From: Corynebacterium lizhenjunii
Lineage (GTDB): Bacteria; Actinomycetota; Actinomycetes; Mycobacteriales; Mycobacteriaceae
Length of the DNA stretch: 64,000 nucleotides
Assembly: GCF_011038655.2 (NCBI RefSeq)
Contig: NZ_CP064954.1
Location: 2,046,001 to 2,110,000 of the forward strand
Direction of reading: 5' to 3'
A program made the translations under genes and the position numbers. Shown in pieces: positions 37,010 through 46,708 of this stretch. The notes under the pieces are model-generated. The model worked only from the letters and a program-made list of their open reading frames with translations, searched no databases and was not told where the DNA came from. Every line of letters starts with the position of its first letter. Within the stretch, counting starts at the first letter, position 1.

Positions 37010-37118
37010 GGGGGTACATGCTACCGCGTTCGCTCGTGTCGCTTTGCAAAAAACTTGAAGTGCCCTAGTGTTTCGGGCAGTAAAAACCTCAGTATTCTCT
37101 CTCTAAGGAGGTGTGCAG

Positions 37119-39221
37119 ATGACTGCACCCCAGGCAACCGGCCGGGAACCCGAGCAGGCAACCGGGCAAGCAACCAGCCAGCTAGGCTGGCACCGCGTGC
37201 TGGATTGGCGCCCGGGCTCCCCGTGGGCGCGCGCGGCAATTGTCCTGCTACTGGTGGCCCCCATCGCCATTGCGGGGACCATGATGTGGGCCATGTGGGA
37301 CCCCTCAAAGTACCTGCGTAATATCGAGCTCGCCGTGGTCAACCATGACGCCGGGGTAAAAAAGCGCGGCGAGTATACCAATTATGGCGATCAGGTGGTC
37401 GAGGGCCTGCTCAAGACTGATTATCTCAATTTTGCAGAAGTCAGCGAGCAAGAAGCCGCCGATGGCCTCACTCGCGGCAAGTACATGCTGGTGGTGACCA
37501 TTCCGGAGGTCTTTTCCCAGCAGGCCACCAGTTTGACCAGCGATAATCCGGTGCGCCCAGAGATTAATTTTGCCGCCAATGATTACTACGGCACCAATGC
37601 GTCTTTTATTACCGCTTCCCTGGTGCCGCAGGTGCAAACGAAGGTCGAAAACGCCATCACCAAGAAGTATGCAGACCAAATCCTCGCTGGCATGGGCCGG
37701 ATGAGTGACGGCTTAACCGCTGCTGCCGATGGTGCCGGGCGCCTTGATGAAGGCGTGGCCAAGCTGCAAGAAGGCGGGGGCCGGGCGGTGGAGGGCATCG
37801 GCAAGCTCGATGATGGTGCCACCCAGCTTGCCGATGGCGCCACCACCCTGGCCGCAGGCACCTCCCGGCTGGGCGGTGGCATAGGCGAACTGAGCGCCGG
37901 GGCGGGTAAACTGCGCGACGGGGCCCATGAGCTGGCCAATGGTACAGACCGCCTGGCTGCAGGCACGGGCCAGCTGGCCGATGGCGCCGGGCAAATCAAC
38001 GCCGGCGTAGCTGAACTAACCGGCAAGCTCATTCCCCTGCTGGAACAAGCCCAGGCCATTGCCCCGCAGCTAGCCCAGGCGGAAAACACCCTGCGCGCTG
38101 CTGGCCTACACGCCCAGGCCAACCAGGTCGCGGACCTGCGCGCCAAGCTGGACCCGGCCAGTGGCACCAATATGGTCTCCCAGCTGGGCAGACTGCGCGA
38201 TGGCACCGCCCAGCTGCACTACAATCTTTCTGACCCCTCTGCGCCCTATCTTTCTGGCGTGCTGGCCCTGCAAAATGGTGCCCACCGCCTGGCAGAAGGC
38301 ACCGACACCTTGGGGGCTGGCATTGGCCGGCTTGCCGATGGCGCCACCCAGCTCGACGCCGGTGCCCATAAGCTTGCCGATGGCGCCGGGGCCCTGTCCC
38401 GAGGCACCGGACAGCTGCGGGCAGGGGGCGCGGAGCTGGCAGGGGGCATCGGCAAGCTCAAGGAAGGCAGCGGTGAGCTATCGACCAAACTGGCCGAGGG
38501 CGCGAACAAAGCCCCGCACATTCCGCACCCAGATAAGTCCGCGGAGCAAATGGCGGTGCCAATTAACTTCACCTCCACCAACCTCCACCCGGTCCAAACC
38601 GTGGTCAGTGAGACCGACCCCACCGCTAAGCAAATTACCGGCGGTGTATCCATGCTGGCAGTGATGGTATTCGGCTTCTTGTTGATGCTGCTCGTCGCCC
38701 TGCTGCTGCCCTACTACTTTGGCCGGATCCCCCCGCGCTCGGCGCTGAGTGTGGCCAGTGCCTGGCTAACCAAGACAGCCGTCAACGCCGCATTGCTGCT
38801 GGCCCTGGCCGGGATCTCTGCAGCCGCGGGCTGGTCGCCGCACAAGTGGGGCCTAGTGATAGTTGCCCTGCTGGCCACGGCCGCTGCCGCTACTGCGGTC
38901 TACCAGCTCTTCCACGTGATGTTTGGCAGGCTAGCCGGTGGGGCCTTTGCCCTGGGCTTTTATGCGCTGGGGGTGATGGTCTTTGGTGGCGTGTGGCCCA
39001 TCCTGGCCGTGCCGGCCTTCCTGCGCGCCTTCCACTTTGTCCACCCCATGACGTATGCCAAGGATGCGTTTGTGGTGGCCACCGATGGTCTAGCCGGTGG
39101 CTTTGGTGCGGCCGCATTCTGGGGGCCCGTCGGCGCCCTGGTGGCCTTTACCATCATTGCCCTGGGTATTTCTGTGGCCGCACTGCGGGTGCGCGGGCGC
39201 GCGGCAGCTTCGGTACAGTAG
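37119..39221 (+). CDS. YhgE/Pip-family membrane protein
   Basis: A 700-residue protein. One N-terminal helix (AAIVLLLVAPIAIAGTMMW) is followed by a large extracytoplasmic part with long runs of LxxGxxxLxxG (ADGATTLAAGTSRLGGGIGE and so on, about residues 200-460), then about five C-terminal helices (VFGFLLMLLVALLLPYYFG onward). This is the YhgE/Pip layout, similar to phage-infection protein and to ABC-2-type or ESX-linked membrane proteins. The repeats likely form a long coiled or spoke-like stalk. AAGGAGG is seven bases before ATG 37119. Exact role in Corynebacterium unknown. Confidence 0.87.
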   Translation: MTAPQATGREPEQATGQATSQLGWHRVLDWRPGSPWARAAIVLLLVAPIAIAGTMMWAMWDPSKYLRNIELAVVNHDAGVKKRGEYTNYGDQVVEGLLKTDYLNFAEVSEQEAADGLTRGKYMLVVTIPEVFSQQATSLTSDNPVRPEINFAANDYYGTNASFITASLVPQVQTKVENAITKKYADQILAGMGRMSDGLTAAADGAGRLDEGVAKLQEGGGRAVEGIGKLDDGATQLADGATTLAAGTSRLGGGIGELSAGAGKLRDGAHELANGTDRLAAGTGQLADGAGQINAGVAELTGKLIPLLEQAQAIAPQLAQAENTLRAAGLHAQANQVADLRAKLDPASGTNMVSQLGRLRDGTAQLHYNLSDPSAPYLSGVLALQNGAHRLAEGTDTLGAGIGRLADGATQLDAGAHKLADGAGALSRGTGQLRAGGAELAGGIGKLKEGSGELSTKLAEGANKAPHIPHPDKSAEQMAVPINFTSTNLHPVQTVVSETDPTAKQITGGVSMLAVMVFGFLLMLLVALLLPYYFGRIPPRSALSVASAWLTKTAVNAALLLALAGISAAAGWSPHKWGLVIVALLATAAAATAVYQLFHVMFGRLAGGAFALGFYALGVMVFGGVWPILAVPAFLRAFHFVHPMTYAKDAFVVATDGLAGGFGAAAFWGPVGALVAFTIIALGISVAALRVRGRAAASVQ

Positions 39222-39310
39222 GGCCACGAGCACTGCGCCAGCTCTAGATGCTGGCCCGCTAGTGCCGCCGATAATGCCGCCCACCCGACTCGAAGGAACC
39301 TGCCCGCGCC

Positions 39311-40735
39311 ATGACTAAGTCCCTGCTATTTGCCCTGCCCGAAATTCTGGCGCAGGCCCGGCAGGACGCGGACCGGGCGGTAGAACTCGCGGCGGAGCGC
39401 ACGGTGGAACTCGCGGCGGAGCGCACGGTGGAACGCACGACAAACAGCGTGGCAGAAGGCGATGAAGCGGAGCCGCCGCGGTCCGCGCACACATCGATTG
39501 TGCCGGGCACCATCTTTTGGGGCGATAACCTCACCGCGCTAGCCCAGCTTATCGCCGCAGGCCAAGCGGGGACGGTGGATTGTATCTACATTGACCCGCC
39601 CTTTAATTCGGGGGCAAACTATCAGGCGACAGTGACGGTGCGCGCCGCCGGAAAAACGGTGCGCATTGCGCGCCCAGCCTATAGCGATACCTGGAGCGAT
39701 GGCAGCGCCGGATTCATGGCGATGCTGGCCCCGCGGCTAATACTCATGCATAAGCTCCTTGCTCCCACGGGCACATTATTGCTCCACACAGATTGGCACG
39801 TGGGCCATTACGTGCGGGTGCTATTGGATGAGGTCTTCGGCCGCAACAACTTTATCAATGAAATCATCTGGCGTTATGGCAAGATGAGTTTGACCACGCA
39901 CCGCTTCCCCCAAAATCACGACACTATCTTCGCCTACGGCCGCAGCGCGAACGCCTACTTCCAGCCCCAGGCCGGGGCAGATTCTGAGTATCGCAACCGC
40001 TATGCGGGCTGGCTGCGTGATGAACGCTTGTACTGGGCGGACGCCAAGGATTCCCAGGACAAGTTGATTGCCCGGCGCGCCCGCAAGCTTGAGCGCGAAC
40101 TCGGCCGGCCCTTGATTGACGAGGATGTCTTATTTGATTTCCGCCAAGAGTTTAAACTGCAAGATGATGTCTTTTATGACATTTCAATTATCAAAGGCAA
40201 TGCCGCCGAGAAGCTGGGCTATGACACCCAAAAGCCCGAGCGTCTACTAGAACGCCTGCTAGAGGCCACCTGCCCGCCCGGTGGATTAGTCGCGGACTTC
40301 TTTGGCGGGTCTGGAACCACCGCTGCAGTAGCCCAGCGCACTGGCAGGCGCTGGATCACTGGGGATTCCGGACACAGCGCCGTGGCACTCATGCGCCAGC
40401 GCTTAGGCGTGGACGCAACGCAAGTGGTGGAATTAGACACCCCCGCCACCCTGCCCACCGGGGTATTGCACGCCCGCGCCAGCGTGGATGCAGATGGAAA
40501 TGTGCAGGTAGAACTCCAGTCTTATGTGCTTGACCCCGCTGCGCTGGGCCTCGATGCTACCAACGCGCGCCGCCTAGAAAAAGTCCTGGCAACCGACCCC
40601 CTGGCGCTGATTAGCAGCTACAGCGTGCAACCGGTGGCTGCAACGCAACCAGGCAGCAGGCAGGTACGGGTGAGCGCGGTGGACGTCTTTGGGGTGCGCA
40701 GCAACACCCTGGTAGACGTTCCCGCCAAGGACTAA
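39311..40735 (+). CDS. orphan DNA methyltransferase, beta-class (Mod-like)
   Basis: A 474-residue enzyme with DPPF motif IV near residue 97 (DCIYIDPPFNSGANYQ) ahead of the AdoMet motif I (VADFFGGSGTTAAVAQ, about 336), the order of beta-class N6-adenine or N4-cytosine methyltransferases and type III Mod subunits. No Res or other nuclease gene lies beside it. The N-terminus has a tandem helical repeat (VELAAERT twice). Its target and purpose, regulation or anti-restriction, cannot be told. Confidence 0.86.
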   Translation: MTKSLLFALPEILAQARQDADRAVELAAERTVELAAERTVERTTNSVAEGDEAEPPRSAHTSIVPGTIFWGDNLTALAQLIAAGQAGTVDCIYIDPPFNSGANYQATVTVRAAGKTVRIARPAYSDTWSDGSAGFMAMLAPRLILMHKLLAPTGTLLLHTDWHVGHYVRVLLDEVFGRNNFINEIIWRYGKMSLTTHRFPQNHDTIFAYGRSANAYFQPQAGADSEYRNRYAGWLRDERLYWADAKDSQDKLIARRARKLERELGRPLIDEDVLFDFRQEFKLQDDVFYDISIIKGNAAEKLGYDTQKPERLLERLLEATCPPGGLVADFFGGSGTTAAVAQRTGRRWITGDSGHSAVALMRQRLGVDATQVVELDTPATLPTGVLHARASVDADGNVQVELQSYVLDPAALGLDATNARRLEKVLATDPLALISSYSVQPVAATQPGSRQVRVSAVDVFGVRSNTLVDVPAKD

Positions 40736-40979
40736 TTGCCCGCTTGGCCTGCTACCTTTCGCCTGCTATCTTTCGCTTAACCTTTTACCTGCTAGTTTTA
40801 CGCACACAAAGCCAAGGACTTATCCACGGCACTCAGGTACCAAGAAGACAAACGGAACTCTTGCCGGAATTGCCGATTTCGGGTATTTGGTCGGGGTAGT
40901 CTGCATAGGTGGTAGGGGTGTTTCTGGCTAGGTGGTCGGGTCATGATCTGGGTGGTGGTGTGGTCGTCAATTCTGCGGC

Positions 40980-41703
40980 ATCGTGACACGTTTTCATGGC
41001 TAAGGAGGCCATGTTCATGGCTGAATTCAAAGAGATCATGGCGATGTGGCTGGAAGGCAAAAGCTATGACGCGATTGCTTCTGCCTTGGGGTGCTCCAAT
41101 CGCGAAATCCCCTATCGAGCTGGGTCGACAGGCACGGCACTGGCAAAAGGCCTCTACGGAGCCAAACGAATTCCAGCTGAACTTTCCGAGCGCGACGACA
41201 GTTGGCCGAGCCAACCACAAGCGTGTGGCGCGAGTGATGAAGAAATGAGGCCTGCACGGCTTCAGCAAGAAGCGCCGTGCGAAAACCACGGTGTCCGCTT
41301 CTTCCCGCCGGATATTCCCAGACCTGGTCAAAAGGAGTTTCCGTGCCGATGAGACCAACCATTTGCACGTTGGCGATATCACTTACCTGCCTATCCAAGG
41401 AGGAACAAATCTGTATCTCGCGACCGTCATCGACTCTTATTCCCGCAGGTCCGTCGGGTTTTCTATTGCTGACCACATGCACACTGACTCCCGTGGTCAA
41501 GACGACCTAACCAAAATCTTTGTTGAAAGAGACGGCCGACTCCCGCCCATCAATTGATCGCAATCGAGTGCAGGCTACTGGCTCAAGGCCCTACCCAACC
41601 GAGTCGGAGCAGACTCACTCGTCAGCAGGATCAGCAGCGAGCGCCATATAGAAATTGGGGACTTTGACATGCGCAAGCATCTTGCAACCATCCGCGACAA
41701 CAC
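40980..41703 (+). mobile_element. relics of two insertion sequences (IS21-like and IS3-like)
   Basis: At 41017 a frame begins MAEFKEIMAMWLEGKSYDAI, like the N-terminus of IS21-type IstA transposases, and breaks off after some 35 residues. From about 41145 come pieces of an IS3-type OrfB in shifting frames: LYGAKRIPAEL, then KRVARVMKK with a stop, then HVGDITYLP..NLYLATVIDSYSRR (rve integrase core, first Asp). No intact transposase or terminal repeats remain. A small piece ends MRKHLATIRDNTNT before the shared end repeat. Confidence 0.7.
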
Positions 41704-41707
41704 GAAC

Positions 41708-41803
41708 ACCTAACCCCAAACACCAGCCCGGCCATGCAACGCCGGGGCTGGCAGCCCTACCAACAACCCGGAACACCACCCCGACCAACTTCCCGGAACA
41801 CCC
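41708..41803 (+). repeat. dispersed repeat, copy B (partner 1674-1767)
   Basis: Directly follows the transposase debris and is shared with 1674-1767; so it is likely the right end of the lost element. Mostly GC-rich with CC-AACTTCCCGG runs; no coding function seen. Confidence 0.65.
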
Positions 41804-41855
41804 CTACCAAATACGCGCACTTGGCAGGAATTGCACACAAAGTTGAGAGCAGACC

Positions 41856-41889
41856 TTCTGTTGGCCCACAGCTCTTCTGTTGGCCCACA
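41856..41889. repeat. short tandem duplication TTCTGTTGGCCCACAGC
   Basis: Two adjacent 17-base copies separated by one or two bases (with minor change at the join). Intergenic; no gene in the 41804-42168 stretch apart from repeats. Confidence 0.55.
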
Positions 41890-41898
41890 GCGAGGCTC

Positions 41899-41976
41899 GC
41901 AGTGACGCGTTTTCTGCGCGCAGGCCCCTTCCCACCCATACCGCGAAGTCATGTTTGTGCAGAATATGCGTCACGG
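41899..41976 (+). repeat. dispersed inverted repeat, copy 2 (partner 35951-36028)
   Basis: The last 41 bases match the other copy in inverted orientation with one mismatch. It lies in a repeat-rich spacer between IS relics and metB. No protein is evident; short frames across it are conserved only because the DNA is. Confidence 0.75.
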
Positions 41977-42034
41977 CTAGCCATAGATTTGCTCGATCCG
42001 CGGAACGGGTATCACAATTCACGTCAAGGGGTTG

Positions 42035-42124
42035 GCGCCGGGCAGGCCGGTGCCGGACAAGACGGTGCCGAGCAGGCCGGCGCCGAATAGGCCGACGCCA
42101 AATAGGACGGTGCCGGGCGGGGCA
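42035..42124. repeat. 15-bp minisatellite, six degenerate units
   Basis: Six consecutive 15-base units of the type GNGCCGNNCAGGCCG, each differing at two to five bases. It starts after the inverted repeat and ends at a GGCATCGGCAAGCT word. Intergenic. Confidence 0.7.
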
Positions 42125-42130
42125 TCGGCA

Positions 42131-42155
42131 AGCTACCGGCAAGCAACCGGTAGCT
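42131..42155. terminator. hairpin downstream of metB
   Basis: AGCTACCGG and CCGGTAGCT form a perfect 9-base stem around CAAGCAA, 14 bases past the metB stop. There is no T-run, so it may be a stabilising hairpin or a terminator of unusual type. Confidence 0.5.
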
Positions 42156-42168
42156 AACAAGCGGCAAG

Positions 42169-43350
42169 CTAGTGTAAGGCGTCGAGGGCCTGGGTGAAAT
42201 CAGCAATCAGGTCCTCGATGTCTTCAATGCCAATGGAGATGCGCACCAGGTCAGCCGGGGGAACCAGCTCGGAGCCTTCGGCAGAAATGTGCGTCATGTT
42301 CTGCGGGTGCTCGATGAGCGACTCCACACCACCCAGGGACTCTGCCAGGGCCACCAGGCGCGTGTTCAAACACACCTGACGGGCGTGCTCCGGGTTGTGA
42401 AAGCGCACGGACATCATGCCACCGAAGCCGCGCATCTGGGCCGCAGCCTGCTCATGGCCGGGGTGCGAGGGCAAACCCGGGTAAAGCACCTGCTTGACCT
42501 CCGGGCGCGACTCCAAAAATTCTGCCACAGCCTGGGCGTTTGCGCAGTGGCGGTCCATGCGCACCGCCAGAGTTTTAATGCCACGGGCGGTGAGATAAGC
42601 ATCAAAAGGCGAGGACACCGCCCCGACATTGCCCTGGAAATAGAGCAGGCGCTCATCCATTTCAGCATCATTGGTAATCACGGCACCACCGAGGACATCC
42701 GAGTGTCCGCCCAGGTATTTGGTGGTTGAGTGCAGCACGTGGTCCGCGCCCAGCGCCAGCGGGTTTTGCAAGTACGGGGTGGCAAAAGTGTTATCCACCA
42801 CCACCGCGGCGTTGCCCTTGATGGCGGCCACTGCGGCAATATCGGTGATATTGGTGGCGGGGTTGGTGGGGGTTTCTAGCCAAATCAATTTGGTGTTTTC
42901 GCGGATGGCGGCGGCCACGGCATCAACGTCCGTGGTGTTGATGATGGACAACTCCACGCCCCACGCACCATAGTCATGGTGCAGCAGGCGGTACATGCCG
43001 CCATAGGCATCATTGCCCAAAATGACGTGATCACCCGGGCGCAACAGAATGCGCAGCAGAGTATCTACCGCGGCCATGCCGGAAGAAAACACGCGGGCAT
43101 ACTGCGCGCCTTCCAGGGAGGCCAGGGTCTTTTCCAAGGAGCGCACCGTGGGGTTGGCCACGCGGCCGTACTCAAAGCCGCCCCGCAGCTGCGCTAGACC
43201 GTCCTGTTCAAAGGTGGTAGACGCGTAGATGGGCACATTGATGGAGCCCATGTGCGGATCCGGATGGTAACCAGCGTGGATGGCGCGGGAGGTAAAGCCC
43301 GCAGCGAGGGAGTCCTTCGAATGGGAATTATCCTGAGTGGTGCCAGTCAT
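42169..43350 (-). CDS. metB: cystathionine gamma-synthase
   Basis: A 393-residue PLP enzyme of trans-sulfuration. It has [24 protein letters not shown] opening (here TSRAIHAGY), [48 protein letters not shown] and the PLP lysine in [12 protein letters not shown]; the end [14 protein letters not shown] is typical. It joins O-acetyl- or O-succinylhomoserine with cysteine. ATG 43350 has no ribosome site; a TAGACT eight bases upstream suggests a leaderless message. Longer in-frame starts reach into the divergent channel gene and are rejected. Confidence 0.93.
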   Translation of the reverse strand: MTGTTQDNSHSKDSLAAGFTSRAIHAGYHPDPHMGSINVPIYASTTFEQDGLAQLRGGFEYGRVANPTVRSLEKTLASLEGAQYARVFSSGMAAVDTLLRILLRPGDHVILGNDAYGGMYRLLHHDYGAWGVELSIINTTDVDAVAAAIRENTKLIWLETPTNPATNITDIAAVAAIKGNAAVVVDNTFATPYLQNPLALGADHVLHSTTKYLGGHSDVLGGAVITNDAEMDERLLYFQGNVGAVSSPFDAYLTARGIKTLAVRMDRHCANAQAVAEFLESRPEVKQVLYPGLPSHPGHEQAAAQMRGFGGMMSVRFHNPEHARQVCLNTRLVALAESLGGVESLIEHPQNMTHISAEGSELVPPADLVRISIGIEDIEDLIADFTQALDALH

Positions 43351-43428
43351 AACGCAACAGTCTAGACCAAGCGGTCCATTTTTGCGCACCTGGGGCGGAT
43401 TTATATTCACGCGTAAACTCTGTAAGCG

Positions 43429-44496
43429 ATGAGTATCTCTGACACTATTTTCCTTGCCAGTACCTCTCCCGCTGGCGGTACGGCCGGTACTGCCGCCGAT
43501 GCCGCTGCCGATGCCGCCGATGCCGTCACCCAATGGTGGCAGGACCCCACAACCCGTGAGTGGCTGCTGGAAAAGCCGGTGGCCATCTCCATCGTGTTGA
43601 TTATCGCCATGGTGGGACACTGGGCTGCGGTACATGTGATTAACCGGCTGGCCAAGCAAGCCCAAGAGTCTCGCACTGCGCGTAAGTCTGGACCGCTGCC
43701 CGCTTTACCGCTTGGCCTGGGCAAGCCGCTGGGGCGCAAGAAGGCGGCTCGCCGGGAGACCCAATCGCAGCAATTGGAGGCCCTGGATAAGGCCCATGAA
43801 AACCGTCGGGTCTCTCGCATCAAGACTCTGGCCGGGGTGGCGCGTTCCGCCGTGGCCATCTTCATCTGGGTCTGGGCCGGGGTGACCATCCTGGCCCAGC
43901 TAGGAGTCAACGTCGCGCCGCTAATTGCCTCTGCCGGTATTGTGGGCGTGGCCTTGGGCTTTGGCGCACAGTCCCTGGTCAAAGACTTTCTGTCTGGCAT
44001 CTTTATGCTGCTGGAGGACCAGTACGGCATTGGCGACACGATTGATTTGGGCAACGGCATCTTCGGCGACGTCGAGGATATTACCCTGCGCATTACTACC
44101 GTCCGCGACATTGATGGCGCCCTGTGGTACGTGCGCAACGGCGAGATCCTCCAGGTCGCCAACCACACCGATGAGTACTCGATTGCCCGCGTGGAGATCC
44201 CCGTGAGCTTGTCTGCAAATGCCCACCAGGCGCACAAGGTCATCGAGCGCGCGGCCCAGACTGGCTGCGAGCATGCCGATGTCACCGAAATGGTGCTCGA
44301 CGCTCCCGAAATGCTGGGCATGACCAAATTCGATGTCGATTCCGTGATCTACCGCGTCCAGGCCCGCACCCTGCCGGGTTCCCAGTGGGCGGTGCAGCGC
44401 TTCCTCCAAGAGCACATCTGGCAGGCTATGCATGATGAGGGCATCCCCACCCCCTACCCGTTTGGAAAAGGAGTAGCACCCCATGACGGTCTATGA
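43429..44496 (+). CDS. mscS: small-conductance mechanosensitive channel, MscS family
   Basis: A 355-residue protein. Three membrane helices; the pore helix region reads APLIASAGIVGVALGFGAQSLVKDFLSGIFM, broken only by the family's usual positions, and then DQYGIGDTIDLGNGIFGDVEDITLRIT, the MscS beta domain. It releases ions on osmotic downshift. The N-terminal loop has an Ala/Asp repeat with the GCCGATGCC word. It lacks the long C-terminal extension of MscCG. glbO starts inside its end. Confidence 0.9.
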   Translation: MSISDTIFLASTSPAGGTAGTAADAAADAADAVTQWWQDPTTREWLLEKPVAISIVLIIAMVGHWAAVHVINRLAKQAQESRTARKSGPLPALPLGLGKPLGRKKAARRETQSQQLEALDKAHENRRVSRIKTLAGVARSAVAIFIWVWAGVTILAQLGVNVAPLIASAGIVGVALGFGAQSLVKDFLSGIFMLLEDQYGIGDTIDLGNGIFGDVEDITLRITTVRDIDGALWYVRNGEILQVANHTDEYSIARVEIPVSLSANAHQAHKVIERAAQTGCEHADVTEMVLDAPEMLGMTKFDVDSVIYRVQARTLPGSQWAVQRFLQEHIWQAMHDEGIPTPYPFGKGVAPHDGL

Positions 44497-44893
44497 GGAC
44501 ATTGGCGGTGAAGCCACCTTCGACCGCCTGGTGGCCGGTTTCTACGCGCAGGTCACCGAAGACGACATCCTGGGCCCCATGTACCCCGCCGATGACCTCG
44601 CCGGAGCACAGGAGCGCCTGAAGTGGTTCCTGATCCAATTCTGGGGTGGGCCCACCGATTACCAGGAGCGTCGCGGCCACCCACGGCTGCGCATGCGCCA
44701 CGCCCACTACCACGTGGACCCGGCAGCCGCGCAGCGCTGGCTGGACCTGATGAACAACTCCTTGGAACAGATTGAGGAAGAGACCATCCCACCGGCGTAC
44801 CGCCACTTGTTGGTGGACCATTTTGAGCGCGTGGCCGCCATGCTGGTCAACCAGTCCGCCCCACCCGCTGGCGGGGACTACACCCCGCGCTAG
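44483..44893 (+). CDS. glbO: group II truncated hemoglobin
   Basis: A 136-residue globin with FYAQVTEDDILGPMYP (B helix, Tyr/Phe pocket), RLKWFLIQFWGGPTDYQERRG and HPRLRMRHAHYHV (proximal His), and the G8 Trp in QRWLDLM. Group II members bind oxygen or NO and give protection under nitrosative stress. It overlaps the MscS gene by 14 bases with AAAAGGAG ahead of the ATG, and converges with ald with a four-base overlap. Confidence 0.92.
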   Translation: MTVYEDIGGEATFDRLVAGFYAQVTEDDILGPMYPADDLAGAQERLKWFLIQFWGGPTDYQERRGHPRLRMRHAHYHVDPAAAQRWLDLMNNSLEQIEEETIPPAYRHLLVDHFERVAAMLVNQSAPPAGGDYTPR

Positions 44894-45978
44894 CCGAGAT
44901 CGATGCCAAGGGCCTCTGCCACTGGCTGCGAGCGCAGCTTGCCGCCCTGCGTCATCAGGCCTGGCTCCAGGCCCGGGAAACGCTCGACGGCACCGTCGAA
45001 TCCCTCCGCCGCCAGGGCACGCACATAAGGCAGCGTGGCCGCACCCAGGGCCCGCGTGGACGTATTTGCCACCGCACCCGGCATGTTGGCCACGCAATAA
45101 AACAGGGTCTCACCCACCTTGAAAGTGGGATCATCATGGCTCGTCTTGCGCGAATCCTCAAAGCAACCACCCTGGTCAATGGCAACATCCACCAGCACAG
45201 CACCCGGCTTCATAGATTCAACCATCGCTGAGGTGACCAGCTTAGGCGCGGCAGCACCCGGGACGAGGACTGCGCCGATGACCAAGTCGGCATCGGCAAG
45301 CTCTGCAGCAAGAGCGGCAGGGGAAGACACCACGGTGCGGACCTGCCCGTGGTAGGTGTCATCAAAGCGCTGCAGCACGTGGGCATCCAGGTCCAGCACG
45401 GTGACCTCCGCGCGCAGGCCGTGGGCCATAGCCACTGCCGATGCCCCCACCTGCCCACCGCCGATGACCACCACGCGCGCAGGCCGCGTGCCCGGCACAC
45501 CAGACAGCAGCACGCCGCGCCCGCCCTGGCGAGAAAGCAAATGGTGGCTGCCCTCCAGCACGGCCAGACGGCCAGCCACCTGAGACATTGGAGTGAGCAA
45601 CGGCAGCGTGCCGCGACTGTCTGTGACCGTCTCATAAGCCACCGACTGGGTACCGGACTCCAACAGTGCGCGGGTAAGCTCCTCATCCGCCGCCAAGTGC
45701 AGGTAGGTAAACAGCAGCAAATCCTCGCGCAGGTAGCCGTACTCGCTGGCCTGGGGCTCCTTGACCTTGATCACCATCTGGGCACCCCAGGCTTCCTCCG
45801 CACTGACCAACTGCGCCCCTGCCTCTGCGTACTCCGCGTCCGGGAAAGCGGCGCCAGCACCGGCGCCCTGCTCCACCAGGACCTCATGGCCATCGGCGAC
45901 CAACGTGGCCACCGCGGCCGGGGTAAGCCCCACCCGGTTTTCGTTATTCATAATCTCTGCAGGTACGCCAATGCGCAT
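44890..45978 (-). CDS. ald: alanine dehydrogenase
   Basis: A 362-residue enzyme turning L-alanine and NAD to pyruvate and ammonia. It starts MRIGVPAEIMNNENRVGLTP, the standard opening (split over Lys/Arg sites), and has VVIGGGQVGASAVAMAHGL (NAD site) and the VLVDVAIDQGGCFE region. AAGGAGG is four bases before ATG 45978. It ends on the glbO stop. Confidence 0.93.
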   Translation of the reverse strand: MRIGVPAEIMNNENRVGLTPAAVATLVADGHEVLVEQGAGAGAAFPDAEYAEAGAQLVSAEEAWGAQMVIKVKEPQASEYGYLREDLLLFTYLHLAADEELTRALLESGTQSVAYETVTDSRGTLPLLTPMSQVAGRLAVLEGSHHLLSRQGGRGVLLSGVPGTRPARVVVIGGGQVGASAVAMAHGLRAEVTVLDLDAHVLQRFDDTYHGQVRTVVSSPAALAAELADADLVIGAVLVPGAAAPKLVTSAMVESMKPGAVLVDVAIDQGGCFEDSRKTSHDDPTFKVGETLFYCVANMPGAVANTSTRALGAATLPYVRALAAEGFDGAVERFPGLEPGLMTQGGKLRSQPVAEALGIDLG

Positions 45979-46054
45979 GTTTCCTCCTTGGGATCGCAAC
46001 GGTTGTCGAGTCACTTACCCAGTGTGGCATGAATTGCACCACAATGTCAGAAGT

Positions 46055-46708
46055 TTATGAATTGTCGTTGCCACTGTGGGGGTTCCTGGCCCCTCCATAT
46101 ATGGCCCACACCGCCAGGCCAAGGGAGAAGATAGCCACGGATTGCACCACGCTCCAGGGTTGCCACCAAGTCTCCGTGTAGGGCTGGATAGGCACAGGGA
46201 GCGGGAAGTCTTCGGGGACAACCACGTGCACGGCCGCCACGGCCACCACTGCCCCGAAGCTGGCCATGGTGCCAACGAGCGGGCGGAGGAACGGGACCAA
46301 CAGCAACGCAATTCCAGCCGCAGTCAAGGTGCCAACTAGGAGGTACTCGCTGCCAGGGATGGTGACTTCAGCGATGTATCCAGCTACCGTCTGGGTACGA
46401 CGCCACGTTGTGACAAACGCACCAAGCCCCGCTGCCGCCAGGGCTAGCAGCACCACAATGACCGCATGAATCACGGTAGCGCGGCGTGCGCGGCGGCACC
46501 CCAAGTCCACAGTGCGCAAACGGGGTACGCAGGTGGCAATCGCAGCAATAGTGGCGAGATAAAGCCACCATTCAGCCAAACCAAAATAGAGATAATCATC
46601 CCGGCCTGGCACCGCAAAGGAAAATCCGCCCAAAGCAGATTGCGCGACCGCAGCGCTGAGAATCAACGCCCCGATGGTAAACCACGGAACTGGAATCAAT
46701 GCCCTCAT
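46055..46708 (-). CDS. integral membrane subunit of an ABC-type transporter, small
   Basis: A 217-residue protein with about six helices, opening MRALIPVPWFTIGALILSAA. It overlaps the larger membrane gene by ATGA and is third in the ABC set. No family was recognised from sequence; its role as a permease or helper is inferred from the operon. Confidence 0.7.
   Translation of the reverse strand: MRALIPVPWFTIGALILSAAVAQSALGGFSFAVPGRDDYLYFGLAEWWLYLATIAAIATCVPRLRTVDLGCRRARRATVIHAVIVVLLALAAAGLGAFVTTWRRTQTVAGYIAEVTIPGSEYLLVGTLTAAGIALLLVPFLRPLVGTMASFGAVVAVAAVHVVVPEDFPLPVPIQPYTETWWQPWSVVQSVAIFSLGLAVWAIYGGARNPHSGNDNS

Noticed and set aside
40798..41382. 194-codon minus-strand frame across IS relics
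   Set aside because: Opposite to the transposase debris and without family or ribosome site.
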